64,000 bases of DNA, from the NCBI RefSeq assembly GCF_019059575.1, contig NW_024881710.1:369001-433000 (forward strand), given 5' to 3'. Made by a program: the position numbers and the translations under genes. The stretch comes from Amphibalanus amphitrite (lineage: Eukaryota; Arthropoda; Thecostraca; Balanomorpha; Balanidae). This document shows positions 11,019-22,400 of the stretch, piece by piece (the first letter of the stretch is position 1; each line of letters begins with the position of its first letter). The notes under the pieces are model-generated. The model worked only from the letters and a program-made list of their open reading frames with translations, made no database searches and was not told where the DNA came from.

Positions 11019-12058
11019 TTAACCCTCGCCGGACCTATTGGTTTTCTACATACGCGCCGGCCGAGGGGGGGGGGGCGGGTACGACCCCCCCCCCTCGCCG
11101 TTTCGCCCCTGGTGGAGCTAGCGCGTCGCGGAAAAAAACGAGCATGTGCGCCGTTACGAGACGCAGAGATTGGTACCCGATTTTAAGGTCCTAGGTCAAC
11201 CGGTGACCTCTGAGGTCAGGTCAAGTGCCCCAGGGTACGGTTCAGTTTTTGGTGAATAACTTCGCAAAAAACGGCCGCAGAGCCGCGATTTTGGCAGCAT
11301 CGTGTTCGCCTTGATCAGGCGCGTCGAATGATATACTTTTTGTCCGGGTCAGGTCAACTTGGGGTGTTGACCTCAGGTCAAGGTCAGGTCAGCACCCCCA
11401 GGTCACGAAGTTGGTCGAAAGAGGTCATGTCGCATATCATTCGATTCGGCAGGTCTTCCTGAGTCCATTGGTGGCTTTCCCGACTCGCTAGCTGAATTTG
11501 ATCGGGAGTTATTGACGAAAAACTAATATGACCTTGATGACGTCATAAATGACGTCACGGAAGGTCAACATTGCAAAAGTGACGCATCTAACCTTGCAAG
11601 GAGTGCATCAAATCACGATTCTGTGTGCTTGAGATAGTTGGAGATCGTTCCCGGCGCCAGAATAGCAGTTTGAATTTTTCCCCATTGACTTATAATGGTG
11701 AGGTCACGAAAATGACCTGACCTCATATGACCTTTAGGAAAAATCCGAGATATACAAGTTGTGAGACTCATAATGGATACTAGATCCTGCAAGTTTCATT
11801 TCCCTGTGACATCTCCTCTGGCAGTGAGGGCGTTGCGAAGTTGCGACATCTGAAGACCGTGCAGAGGTTCACTTATGACGTCATAGGTCAGTGACCTGAC
11901 CTGACCCAAAAATGCGGTTGGTGTCAAAAGATGCGGCTTGGATCAAAGGTCAGGTATGCCAAGTTTCAGCTCTCTATCGCCAGCGTGTTCGGAGCTATCG
12001 CGAAAAAACCCTATGGGGGGAGGCACCCGCCCCCCCCCCCTCGGCCGGCGAGGGTTAA
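11019..12058. mobile_element. TTAA element TT5 (CCCTCGCC subfamily, complete)
   Basis: A 1040-bp element with TTAA at 11019-11022 and 12055-12058. The left end is doubled: outer TTAACCCTCGCCGG, a spacer, then inner CGCGCCGGCCGAGGGG. The right end has a single module, GGCCGGCGAGGGTTAA. G/C-tract hairpins follow both. The centre is an imperfect palindrome around a GCGTCGAATGATAT / ATATCATTCGATTCGG pair with AGGTCA repeats on each side. TGACGTCA occurs near 11538, 11552 and 11875. No coding capacity. Confidence 0.85.
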
Positions 12059-12786
12059 ACCTTTTATTAAAACGTTTGGTAATATGCGGTGGTATATGCT
12101 GCTTTGCGCGCAACAAGTGCCGCACGTCTGGCTGCCAAACTGCTGGTTCCAAATAAAGTCACTAGGAACAGGATCTCAAAAAGTAAACAAAAGCAAAAGT
12201 CTAATATCTTGAAAGCCGATGAACATTTTTCGATGAAATTTGGTAGACATTCGCTTTCGCTCTTCCTGAACCGAGCGGCATCACTTTAACGCCAATTAAT
12301 CAACTTTTTCGAGGGTGGGAGGGTCCCTTTAATATGATTGTAATGAACATTTAATTAAATAACTGCTCATATATTTTTAGTCTTCACGGCCGTCATAAAC
12401 TTGGCTAGACCAACATCTCCAAAGTTTTCGACGGATGAAATTGAAAATGTCACGACATGAATCGCCGGGCAAGACTAGACGAAATTTCATCAAAATATGC
12501 GGGTTAAAGTGTTATTTAGCGATATTTTTTTTGTCGATATATGTCCGATGTCGTAAAACACTCCAACTATCAACAAATATTCGTCAGGAGGGTTCAAAGC
12601 GACCTCCTGGACCACGAAGGGTTAATGTTTTGCTCTATATGGTTGCCGTGTTCAGAGAGGCTTAGAATTGATTTGCCAATATGTTAAGTATCACCGTTTT
12701 ATGGTAACTATTTCATCAATTGGATCTTATTTGTTTTCACTAATACTGTGTTATGTGGGTAGTCACGTCTATCAGTTTTGCTGGCG
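12059..12786. other. Spacer with a lone GAAGGGTTAA end
   Basis: AT-rich, no gene. ACCACGAAGGGTTAA (TTAA at 12622-12625) resembles the right terminus of a TTAA element, but I could not pair it with a left end, so it is only a possible remnant. Confidence 0.35.
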
Positions 12787-12819
12787 TGGGTAAAAGCAGT
12801 AGCGGCGGAACACCCTCAA

Positions 12820-13979
12820 TTAAAACCCGCGCCCTGATGGGGGGACCATTTTGGCCCCCCCCCCTGTGGTTTTTCTTAAATAGCGAGAAAACGGCGGCGC
12901 GCAGCGCCGCCAAATTTTGGGTACCTTACCGGGCATCAATTTGACACATTCACACAAAATTTCAAGTTACAGGTCACCTCAGGTCAGGAGTTATTGAGGT
13001 CAAACTGAGGCCATGTTCGAGTAAAAATGAGCAAAAAACATGACATCTTGAAACGCTCACCAATTCTACAGTTAACAAGCAATTTTAAAGTTCTTTATGT
13101 GGTTGTGTAGCAAAAAGACGGCGCTACAAAACTGCTATCTCGGATTTTCGAAATTTTGGGATTTTAACCCCCAAAAATAAAAAATTGATTTTTTAAGAAA
13201 AACTAAAAAAAAAAATCCAAAAATTATTCGAATTTCGAAAAAACCGGAATATATGTGATAGTCCCTGCGGTCTTCAATATAGGTACATACCAAATTTTAG
13301 ATCGAAACCTCTTTTTTGGCCAAGTTATAGCGAAAAAACTGATAAAAATTGATGACGTCAAATTTTTGAACTGAGTTTTTAGCAATTCTAGACCTCGTAG
13401 CGCAAAACGGAGACCACCATTGAACTCCCCGTGACGAGCTGCATCGAATCGATACCCATTTTATGCAAAAATATCAACTTTGAAATTTGACCTAATTTGA
13501 CCTGACCTTGACCTGACCAAAACGTGACCTAAGCTGGCCCTAAAGTCTGCCTGACCCACATAATCGCATTTGTCATGTAAAATGGACCATAAACATGTAT
13601 CACACGACACTTTCATATTGTGACCCCCCCAGTGACCTGACCTGGTATCAGTGACCTCAAATAGCAAAATATGTGTTTGAAGAACATGTCCCCATCGATG
13701 ATTGTCAATGAAATGCTTTTCACTCGATTTTACAACGCATTTCTTGAAATGCCTGTAAACGGTGAAAATTCTACCTTTGTCCTGACCTGTGACGTCATCG
13801 GTTTGACCAAGTTCAATGAAATTGGGTCACAAGGTATTTCCCCGTTGGGGCTATCCAACGCCGTTTACCGCTTGTCGCTATGTTGCGTGGTTCTCGAGAT
13901 CCTAGGGGGAGGGCCAAAATGGCCCCCCCCCACCCATCAGACCGCGTTGCTAGGCAGACCCCATCAGGGCGCGGGTTAA
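12820..13979. mobile_element. TTAA element TT6 (CCCGCGCC subfamily, complete)
   Basis: 1160 bp, inserted at a TTAA of the GCGGCGGAAC MITE. The left end has a single module (CCCGCGCCCTGATGGGG). The right end has the doubled form: an inner copy near 13932-13945, spacer TTGCTAGGCAGA, and an outer CCCCATCAGGGCGCGGGTTAA-type end. The interior shares long stretches with TT17 in the same orientation and TT8 in inverse orientation, including TGACGTCA at 13790-13797 and a TGACCT run at 13493-13520. No open frame resembles a transposase. Confidence 0.9.
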
Positions 13980-14041
13980 GGGGGTGGGGGCACCGCCGAC
14001 TTTTGGTCCCATTCTTTCCACATTAGCCCATAGGGCTAATA

Positions 14042-15231
14042 TTAACCCGCGCCCCACTGGGGGGGGGGGGGCTACTCATAGCCCCCTCCCGTTTTCTGCA
14101 ATAACTTCTAAACCGCTTGACGTATCGCCTCCAAACTTACAGTACCTTCGGCTGCATCAATTTGACACCTTGTGTCCAAATTTGAACTTCGTATCTATCA
14201 TAGGTCGGTCGGAAATGACGTCAGAGTGACGTCATGTTCGGCCCATTTCGACGCAAAACATTGAACCACGGGAATCGCTCCCAAGAGCTCAGTTTTTGAG
14301 CTAGATCCAATTTCTTTGCATGAGAGAACTCAGAATGGACGGCGCTATCAAACTGCTATCTCGAGTTTTTTTTTTGAAAATTATATATATATTAAAATTC
14401 AAAATTTGTATTTTTTATTTTTTCAAGAACTTTTTGACCTTTCGAAAAAAACGAAATATATATGATAGAACACATGCTTATGACTTACTCTAGCAGGGTT
14501 TAGCCAGATTCCTTCAAAAATGGCTAAGTTATACGTGTTACCTATAGCAAAAATTACACAATTTTAATTTTTTCAAATCAATTTTTTCTGTACGAATTTA
14601 ACATTGGACACCAATATAAATAGCACCATCGTGTTCCTGAGCTCAAACTACATCCGATAGACATGTTTTTGTTGAAAATTTCAACTTTAAAATTTGATCT
14701 TTTTTGACCTGAAAGTGACCTGACCTCAGCTATATTTAGATGAAAATGGCCTCAAACGACACATGCGACACCGAATTCGAAATCTATGGCCTAAATGGAC
14801 CATAAAACATGTGTCACGTGACCGACTTATGAAAGATTTCCGTGACCTATAATGACCTAGCTGAGTGCTGACCCTGACCTGAAAATCAAAGTACAAGTTT
14901 CGTACCCTCAGGGCATCTAAAGCATCTGTTCACGAGTGTGTAGACCAAAACTCAGATGATCTGACTTGTAAGACGGCAGCCAGAGCCCAAAAAGTGCGCA
15001 AGCCAAATATCGATAATTTTTACTTTGCCCTGACCTGTGACGTCATCGGTGACCTCGAGGTCAATGAAAGTAGAGTTCGCTCGACAGTTTTTTCCGGGTC
15101 TATCAGATGCCGTTTGAATTTTGACGATCGGCCCAGTAGTTTCGGAGTTAGGAGGGGGGGGGGGGCGGGGGCTATGAATAGCCCCTCCAGTGGGGCGTGT
15201 TATACACAGACCCCAGTGGGGCGCGGGTTAA
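14042..15231. mobile_element. TTAA element TT7 (CCCGCGCC subfamily, complete)
   Basis: 1190 bp, inserted in a second TTAA of the same MITE as TT6. Left single end CCCGCGCCCCACTGGGG; right doubled end with CCAGTGGGGCG twice (15188-15197 and 15214-15223) separated by TGTTATACACAGACC. TGACGTCA at 14216-14223, 14227-14234 and about 15038. TGACCT repeats at about 14704-14726. Confidence 0.9.
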
Positions 15232-15297
15232 AATGCTAAAATCAAAGGGGGCACGGTGCCCCGGTGCCCTCCCCGTTCCGCCGCCTATGGGTAAAAG

Positions 15298-15981
15298 TGC
15301 TGTGTAATCAAGCGTTAAGTAATCAGCAGACCTATCCAACTACAACGTAACTACCTACTGTAGGGGGGTGACGTTTACCGTGTCATGTTTGGCGAAGTGC
15401 GAATAGCGATTGTCAACACAGACCGTGTTCGGTTCTGCCTCCTTTCGGCTGAAAAGACAGGTTTTCAGTGATTTCGTTTATTTCCACAAAATAGTCATTC
15501 ACTTGGCCCCTAAAACCAGCAAGCACTCGCCTTCGTATGAGCTAAAAAAAGTCGCCGGTCGGCCGGCGTGGACGCAGCACGCTAATCTCCCCGTGCCGAG
15601 ACCGATCTATCAGCGGCGGCAGTTCGGCGTCATGAGATGCGATACGAATACAAAACTATTGTCAGTGTCGGGCGGATCGCGTTATCGAGCCGCGCCTGTT
15701 TCTGAGATACAGTAACACACCCATTCCTGCCACACACGGAGGTGCCTCAACACCCAAGCTCAGCGCGCACGTGACAATGTCAGTCCAGGCTCCTGTGGGC
15801 ACATGACTCGCGCACGTGATCACGTGGCGTCAGTGCCCACGCGCCGGTGGCCGGACTATCACACGGTGTTGGAGGTGGCACGTCGCTGTCGGTGCCGGTG
15901 TTCGAACACCGGACGTCCCCTCCCCTCCGCCCCTAGGTAGGGCTGCTGTTAACAAAGACGCCCTCAGGGCTGATGCTGCTA
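15298..15981. other. 3' flank of the innexin gene
   Basis: Between the innexin stop codon and the MITE/TTAA block. On the innexin strand an AATAAA-type signal lies at 15477-15482, about 500 bases past the stop, so much of this may be 3' UTR. Forward-strand open frames here have no recognised motif. Confidence 0.4.
15477..15482 (-). promoter_or_regulatory. Possible polyadenylation signal for innexin
   Basis: TTTATT on the plus strand reads AATAAA on the minus strand, 500 bases downstream of the innexin stop. It is the first canonical signal that I noticed. Transcript data would be needed to confirm it. Confidence 0.35.
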
Positions 15982-17058
15982 CTATTGGACGTCTTTGCCC
16001 TCGAAACGACGTGAGAGATCGTTGATGAACTCCTTGTAGATGAGCGGGTCCATGTTCTTTCCCAGCTGATAGAGCAGGAACCAGTCGCCGATCTGGCTCT
16101 TGCGGGCGATCGTTTCAATCTGTTCTGGGGGTGCGAGGCGGGCGCGGGCACGGAACAGGTAGAGCCGCACCTGGGGCGAGACCACCACCGCCAGGCGGTA
16201 CAGAAGCGACAGACCAGTCACCACCGCCACGATGATGAACCAGAACCAGAGGAACACGAAGATCTTCTCGTTGATGATGTTGAGCGACAGGACGCACAGG
16301 CCGTCGAGGCGCTGCACGGTGCCGGAGGCTCCGTACTTGTGGAACGTGCACTTGGTTACCTTGGGGAACACCATGGCCATCGGGTCGGGCCGGTCCTCCT
16401 GGTCCATGTTGGCGTAGTGCACCACGCGCGAGCCGTACGTCGTGAACTCGTAGCCCAGGAACATGTCGGTGAAGTACATCTGGCAGATGACGTTGACGAA
16501 GTTGAGTACTTCGCAGAAAAAGAAACGAATGGCGTAGAAGTTGTGGTTGTGCAGGTTCATCTGGAAGTAGTCGACCAGCAGCTTCTTACGATCCCGCTTG
16601 GCGTCTTCGTCGATGATGGGGCAGTTCATCTCCATGACCAGCATCTTGCACTTGCCGCCCTCCCAGATCTTCCACAGGTAGCGGGGCACGAAGAAGAGAA
16701 TGGCCTGGAAGAAGAGCACGAAGCACACCCACTGGTAGTACTTGTGGTACTTGATCTCGTCGCCTTCCTGCACGGTGTCCACGCCGGGGTGCGGCACGGT
16801 CTCGCCCTGCGCCTTGGTCAGGGCGCGGGGCACCGTGAAGGTCGAATGGATCCAGCAGTAGGTGTCCATGACATTGCCGGGAACGCCATCGACAATGCAG
16901 TCGATCGGGTCACCGATGTACTGGCGTGAGGTGACGAGCAGCGAGCACACGATCAGCAGGATCACGGTCGCCTTGTAGTGCAGACGGAAGATGTTATTAT
17001 CGATGCAGACCGTGTCGATCTTCAACAGGCCCTGCACCGATCCAAAAATATCAAACAT
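15982..17058 (-). CDS. Inx2: Innexin (gap-junction protein, Inx2-like), intronless coding exon
   Basis: A 358-residue innexin, the subunit of invertebrate gap-junction channels and hemichannels in the plasma membrane. Four hydrophobic segments are visible at about residues 29-45, 109-128, 176-197 and 265-287. The diagnostic YYQWV lies at 107-111, where TM2 begins. Each extracellular loop has its two conserved cysteines (C54 and C68; C237 and C255). The N-terminus MFDIFGSVQGLLKID and the motif RQYIGDPIDC match the arthropod Inx2 group; Drosophila Inx2 is 367 residues, so this is full length. The start at 17058 has a good context (GCCAAGATG). The coding region has no intron. A possible 3' splice site (TTTCTGGCTAG) lies about 30 bases upstream, so the 5' UTR may be split. 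Codon use is GC-rich, unlike the AT-rich repeats around it. Confidence 0.95.
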   Translation of the reverse strand: MFDIFGSVQGLLKIDTVCIDNNIFRLHYKATVILLIVCSLLVTSRQYIGDPIDCIVDGVPGNVMDTYCWIHSTFTVPRALTKAQGETVPHPGVDTVQEGDEIKYHKYYQWVCFVLFFQAILFFVPRYLWKIWEGGKCKMLVMEMNCPIIDEDAKRDRKKLLVDYFQMNLHNHNFYAIRFFFCEVLNFVNVICQMYFTDMFLGYEFTTYGSRVVHYANMDQEDRPDPMAMVFPKVTKCTFHKYGASGTVQRLDGLCVLSLNIINEKIFVFLWFWFIIVAVVTGLSLLYRLAVVVSPQVRLYLFRARARLAPPEQIETIARKSQIGDWFLLYQLGKNMDPLIYKEFINDLSRRFEGKDVQ

Positions 17059-17400
17059 CTTGGCGGCTGGGAGCGCGGTTGCCCGCGACTAGCCAGAAAG
17101 TGAGCCCCTTCCAGACACCACGAGCTCCGCGTCCGCCGCGCGCGTGCGCCTCGACCTCACTCCGTCTGAGGAGAGCGACTGAGTGCTGCCCTCGCGGCCG
17201 ACCGGACGAATAGCCTTCAGCCGGGCCCGCTCGCGTGTAGGGCCGTTCCGCGCACCGTGTGCCGCGAACAAAGCGCCGTGGGCTGGTGGTGAGAGCGGGC
17301 GGGCGAGGCCGCACGAGGAGGGGAGGGGAGGGGAGGGAGGGGCAATGAAACACGGTCCGCCAACGGCGAGTCTGGAGAGGGTCAGCGGTGTCGGATTGGC
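17059..17400 (-). promoter_or_regulatory. GC-rich 5' region of the innexin gene
   Basis: CpG-rich segment directly upstream of the innexin start, with a G-rich tract (GGGGAGGGGAGG-like, 17319-17342). It probably holds 5' UTR, a possible UTR intron acceptor near 17090, and core promoter sequence. No TATA box is evident. Open frames on both strands are of GC-rich background type. Confidence 0.4.
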
Positions 17401-17509
17401 TCAACCCACGCTAGGGGAGAGATACACGAGATAGAGAGATAGGGAGATAGCAGAGGCAGGAGATAGAAGAGGGGAAAGATAGTGGAGGTCAAATGTCAAA
17501 GAGGGAGGG

Positions 17510-17511
<2 letters not shown>

Positions 17512-17555
<44 letters not shown>
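17512..17555. repeat. (CT)n microsatellite
   Basis: About 22 uninterrupted CT dinucleotides. On the innexin strand this is (GA)n roughly 450 bases upstream of the start codon; GA tracts bind GAGA-type factors in arthropod promoters, so a role in innexin regulation is possible but unproven. Confidence 0.95.
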
Positions 17556-17558
<3 letters not shown>

Positions 17559-19189
17559 CTCGCACTTGAAGTTCAAAAACCACTGATACGGCCATATCGG
17601 TGTCGGATATGGCTATGCGATTAGAAACATTCCCGACGTGCCGTCACTTAGAAATAACCATTCACTTTTCGGCAACTAATAATTTTCTTGTTTGAACCTT
17701 TCCTGAAACTGAGTTTGAGACAAAAGGACCTGTCCTCCGACAGCAGTAAACAATTAAGAATAAGAGACACGTCTCGTTTTTTTTTTTTTTGGCGAGTACC
17801 TAATCACATGGCCCGGATGTTTCCAATACGTTTTGAACCCACTGGTGGATCCAAATTCAATGGGGCGGGGGGGGGGGACCGGACCAGCCAAGTCTAGAGG
17901 GCCATCATCATCGCTATTTAATTAAAGGGTGGCTAAAATATGATTGTAAGGTCTCCATCCAAAACAAAATCAGTCCCTATCAAATCGCCTCTGGGAACAA
18001 TTCACAACAGACGACAAACATGCAAACAAACGTAAAAGCCAAAGACGTTTAGATCGGTCTTTGACTTCGAAGACCACGTTACGGAGGAGACCATTTGAAG
18101 AGGCTGACACCTCAGCTTCATTTTTCTGATGAGATAACGATGAGCAAATAATGGCAGAATCCCTGGCACATTATACCTCATTGAAACTGGAGTGTTTGCC
18201 GTCAGACTGTATATTTGTAATGAACATCTACAAACATGCGTGCGGCAGACCGCAGTAGGCTGTCAGACAGCATCCCCCACGGGAAAACGAAAGAGCTGGT
18301 ACATACAACACCGGGAACAAGGATCGACATGATGACAGAGGCTGGGACGTTACTCACGACCATCAGCCAGAGCAGTGTAACCAACATGACACGAACATCA
18401 AAAGGGTAGGACCATTTTGGCCACCCCTATCTAATACCTAGCTACTTCGCTAACTACTCAGTCCGAGATCATTCTTAGAAAACGTAGAAACGCCGCCCCT
18501 TACAAACTGTGAGCCTCCAGACGTGTCGTAGACGTCACTCATGGCACGTCCCGAACAAGAACCCTCTGAGCAAAGGTAAGAATCACGTCACAGAGCCACC
18601 ACAGAGCAGTCCATCGTACCCGAATACGAGCACCTCCTCCAGGACACCAAAGGAGCACAACTTGCCCCAGTGGCCGGCGACGACCACAGAGCGACGCTCA
18701 AACGGCACACGGATGAGTGGCAGACAGGACTGCCAACAGAGGAGTTAGGGAAGGGGCGGAGTGACATACAGAAAATGAGACGCGAGACAGCTCCAGTCTC
18801 GTGAAAGTTACAACTATGATAGTCAGGTAAGCTACATCTGGTGACATAACCTAACCCACCAAAGAAAAGTATTTGGTTGTCTGATACCTGTATCAGACAA
18901 CCAAATACATAAAAGGATGTGTGATGTAACAAAACACTTACAAAAGAAGCATGAATGTCCATACAAATACATTTCATGAATATAAATGGGCAAGGATGGC
19001 GTAAAAACACATTAAATGAAAGCAAGCGTATCACCGCGCCTAGCGATTCCTCGGGCCCAGCAATTCCTCAGCCTTAACCACGACACTCCAGTTGGCTCGG
19101 CCAGCTCAGTGCGCCACGCACACTCCATCCACATTGAACGCAGCGCTGGAGCGGCTGTTGAGCTCTCCCCGCCCGGTCGGCGTCTGGGC
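17556..19189. other. Gene-free spacer
   Basis: Between the innexin upstream region and the last exon of the DFF-like gene. It contains a GGATCC-plus-G-tract repeat fragment (17842-17880). The part nearest 19189 is presumably 3' UTR of the DFF-like gene. A short perfect inverted repeat built on TTGGTTGTCTGATAC lies at about 18870-18906. No protein-like frame. Confidence 0.4.
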
Positions 19190-19475
19190 TCAGTTTCCAC
19201 CCTTCTTGCAGTGTTTGAGGAAGCTGAGCGCCTCCTCGACGTCGCGCCGGCCGTCCAGGTAGCGGCAGCTGGCCTCCTGGATGTCGGCCACGAACTGGGC
19301 GTCGTAGCCGGTGGCCTGGTCGGGCGTCAGCGCGCCCAGCAGCTCCAGGTCGGTGCCGCCTAGCAGGGCGATGTAGCCGGGGTCAGCGCGCAGACGGTGC
19401 AGCAGGTGGCTGCGACGCGCCGCCGCCGCGCCGCCACTGCCGCACGCGTCTGGCTCGTCTCCAATCTGCACCGTA
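19190..19475 (-). CDS. DFFA: DFF-like gene, terminal coding exon
   Basis: 94 codons plus stop (TGA at 19190-19192). Acceptor TCTTCCTTCAG immediately precedes base 19475, and the exon's first base completes a tyrosine codon with the TA left by the previous exon. After an alanine/glycine-rich linker, the sequence has amphipathic helices (SHLLHRLRADPGYIALLGG, then DLELLGALTPDQ, then DAQFVADIQEASCRYL, then DVEEALSFLKHCKK), as expected for the DFF-C domain. That domain assignment is by pattern only. Confidence 0.65.
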
Positions 19476-22400
19476 CTGAAGGAAGACACGGAGGTCAGCG
19501 GGGGTCACACAAGCCGTTTTCACGACGGGCTATCTGGTGAATGCACCTAAATTGACCAAATCTGCAGCAAATCCCTTTTACAGCAAATTTCTTCACATCA
19601 TGAATTCATTTCAGTGTTTTAATCGAAACAATGTCTGATAGTTCTGATAACTTTTAAGAAATACAGCGAGCGTAATTTGACCAAATCTGCACCTAATCTG
19701 CACCAAATGTGCACCACATGGCCTTCGTGAAGACGGCTAATGTAGATCCTGGACAGAGTGAATCGCACTGTCCAGTCTCCTTCAGCCCACCCAGTCAACA
19801 TGGATCTTACCGAAGAACTGGCGCTTCAGGAACATGACATTCGCGACCAACGGCGCATACAGCATTTCATAGGTATACGGCATGGTAACAATGATGATCT
19901 GCTAAGCCATCATCAAATTAGCTTCTATCTTCGTGTACTTTTTGTCGAATAATGAAAATGACTAATGATTCCAAGGCTTTTAGTTCACTATCATATGAAA
20001 AAACTAATGTAAAAAAGATTGATGATCTCATTCTTGCCCCCCCCCCCCTCCCCCTCCCCCCAGCAGGAACGATTGCATATGTACTGACTTAGATGCCCCA
20101 CTGCCCCAGTTGCACTAATAAAGAGCCGATGTAATGTCCACGCAAACGACAGCAGCTCGACCCAGCCTCTGTTGTCTGACGACACTCGGCCACGACTGGA
20201 CATCCCATCGGCCGTATAAATATCCATCGCCGCTGCTGCAAGCGGCGAAGTATAACTCCTGACCTTGCTAGGTTGTCAGCTACCGAAGCACCGAGCGAGG
20301 CCTTCAGAACGAATCAGGATCAATGAGTCTTAAAATGGGTAGGCGCTAGACCACACTGCAGGAGTTCAGACAGAGCACGAGTTAGTTCTAAACAGTTGCG
20401 ACTTTAAAAGAAATATACTACTTCCCTCAAATTAGCTTTTTCTGTTACCGGCTTGTGATTTTTAATGCTTCAAATGAACAGAAAAGAAAACAATTAATAT
20501 TTAGGCACGAAAGGAACTTTTAAAATATTTTCATGTACGAAGAACTATTTTCCATCTTTGGTAGAGGCTAAATTATGTTTGCAGCGGAAGCTTATCACGC
20601 GTTGACCAATCATATTGCGTAGTTCTAAACCAACTGCAAGCTGATCGGCTGACGATTGGCCTCTGCCAGAGGTGGCTGCATTCTTTGCATTCTTCCGTAA
20701 GGCAACGCATTCCTCCATGAGGGACTCATTTCGGAACTAAAATAGCCTACTTGTGACATTTTAACCCGCGCCCTGGTGGGGTCTGTTTATAACGCGACCT
20801 GGTGGGGGGGGGGGGGCTATTTTTTGCCCCCCCCCTCGTATCTCCGAAACTACTGGACGGATCCGCAAAATTCAAACGGCGTTCGAAAGGCCTGTCAAAT
20901 TTGTCGAGGAAAACCGAATTTCATTGACCTCGGGGTCACCGATGACGTCACAGGTCAGGTCAAAGATGAAATGTTTCACCGTTCACGGGTCTTCTAGGGA
21001 ATGCGCTATAACACCGAGGAAAACGCATTTTGTCGAGAATCAGCGATAGGGCGTCAGTTGCCTAGTAGATATATTACTATTAGAGGTCACTGACAATACC
21101 AGGTCAGGTCACAGGTCAGGTCACCAAGGGTCACAGGTCAGGTCACATGAGCCCAACTTTACTAAGGTTGTGTGATGCATGTTTTATGGCCAATTTTTCA
21201 TTTCCAACTCAATGGTATTGGTTATAAGACTATCAGGTACGGCTTAGGTCACTTTCTGGTGAAGTTCAGGTCAAGGTCAGGTCAAGGTCAGGCCAAAAAA
21301 GGTCAAATTTTAAAGTTGATAGTTTTGCATAAAATGGGTATTGATTCGATGCAGCTCGTCACGGGGAGTCTAATGGTGGTCTTTGTTTTGCGCTACGGGG
21401 TCTAGAATTGCTAAAATTGAGTTTGAAAATTTGACGTCATCAATTTTGAAGTTTTTTCGCTATAACTTCGCCAAAAAAAAAAGAGGTATCGATCTCAAAT
21501 TTGGTATGTGGATGGAAGGCGGTAAGGACTATCACATATATTCCGGTTTTTGCGAAATTCAAAAAACTTTTTGGATTTTTCGATTATTATATGCAAAAAA
21601 TTTATTTTTTGATTTTTTGGGGTCAAAATCCAAAAATTTCAAAAATCCGAGATAGCAGTTTTGTAGCCCTGTTGATTCTACAGCTTTTATGTTTTTATCA
21701 TTTTTCTGTATTTGCAAAGCTATAGGCCTGACAGCTCTTCCCGCGAAACCCTTTTTTGGGTCGAAAACGGCAGAACATGACGTCACTCTGACGTCATTTC
21801 CGGCCAACCTATCATAGCCTCTGGAAAAATTTTTGGTCACAATGTGTAAAATTGATGTCCGGGAGGGTACTGAAAGTTTGGTGACGATCGGCGCAGCGGT
21901 TCTGGAGATATATCAAAAAGTCTGGAGGGGGGGCAAAAAATAGCCCCCCCCCCACCAGGGCGCGGGTTAACCGGATGAATTTAGACCAAAGCATAGACAA
22001 AACTTGAAAGAATAATCGTCGATTCATCAATGCTTGAAGGCTATGCCCAGACTGAGAAATGGGTCAGAATCCGCCATTTCGTGTCGCGGTTGCCATTTTG
22101 CCCGGTACACGGTGCAGGCGCCTGCACGGCACAGTGGCGGCGATGCACCCGATATGGTCGCCCACCAGAGCCGCCGTATCGGCAGAACGCCCCCGATTAT
22201 GTATACTCGTGGTCCTGTCACGGACAGCGGCAGGCCGTTCCTCGACAGGCGACCTCGCTGCTACCGAGAACCACCAGCCCAACACCCGCTCGCTCAGCTC
22301 GCGTGACTGGCAACCGGCGCCGGCCGTGACAACCCTGACTGCCACATAAGCCCTGCCAACCTTCCGCTAGCGAGCTGAGACAGCCCTCGGAGCTCTGAGA

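Larger units (their letters stand above)
12797..15287. mobile_element. MITE (GCGGCGGAAC ends) interrupted by TT6 and TT7
   Basis: About 145 bp of host repeat, in three pieces: 12797-12823, 13980-14045 and 15232-15287. An uninterrupted inverse copy sits at 25830-25971, and lining them up shows two clean TTAA insertions. The ends TAGCGGCGGAAC and GTTCCGCCGCCTA are inverted. The outer flanks TGGGTAAAAG (12787-12796 and 15288-15297) look like a 9-10-bp target duplication, hinting at a MULE-type or similar source; superfamily unsure. Confidence 0.75.

Noticed and set aside
16339-16929. 196-codon plus-strand frame opposite the innexin gene
   Set aside because: It is the antisense of a well-supported innexin and its repetitive valine/histidine/glutamate composition comes from GC-rich codons read backwards.
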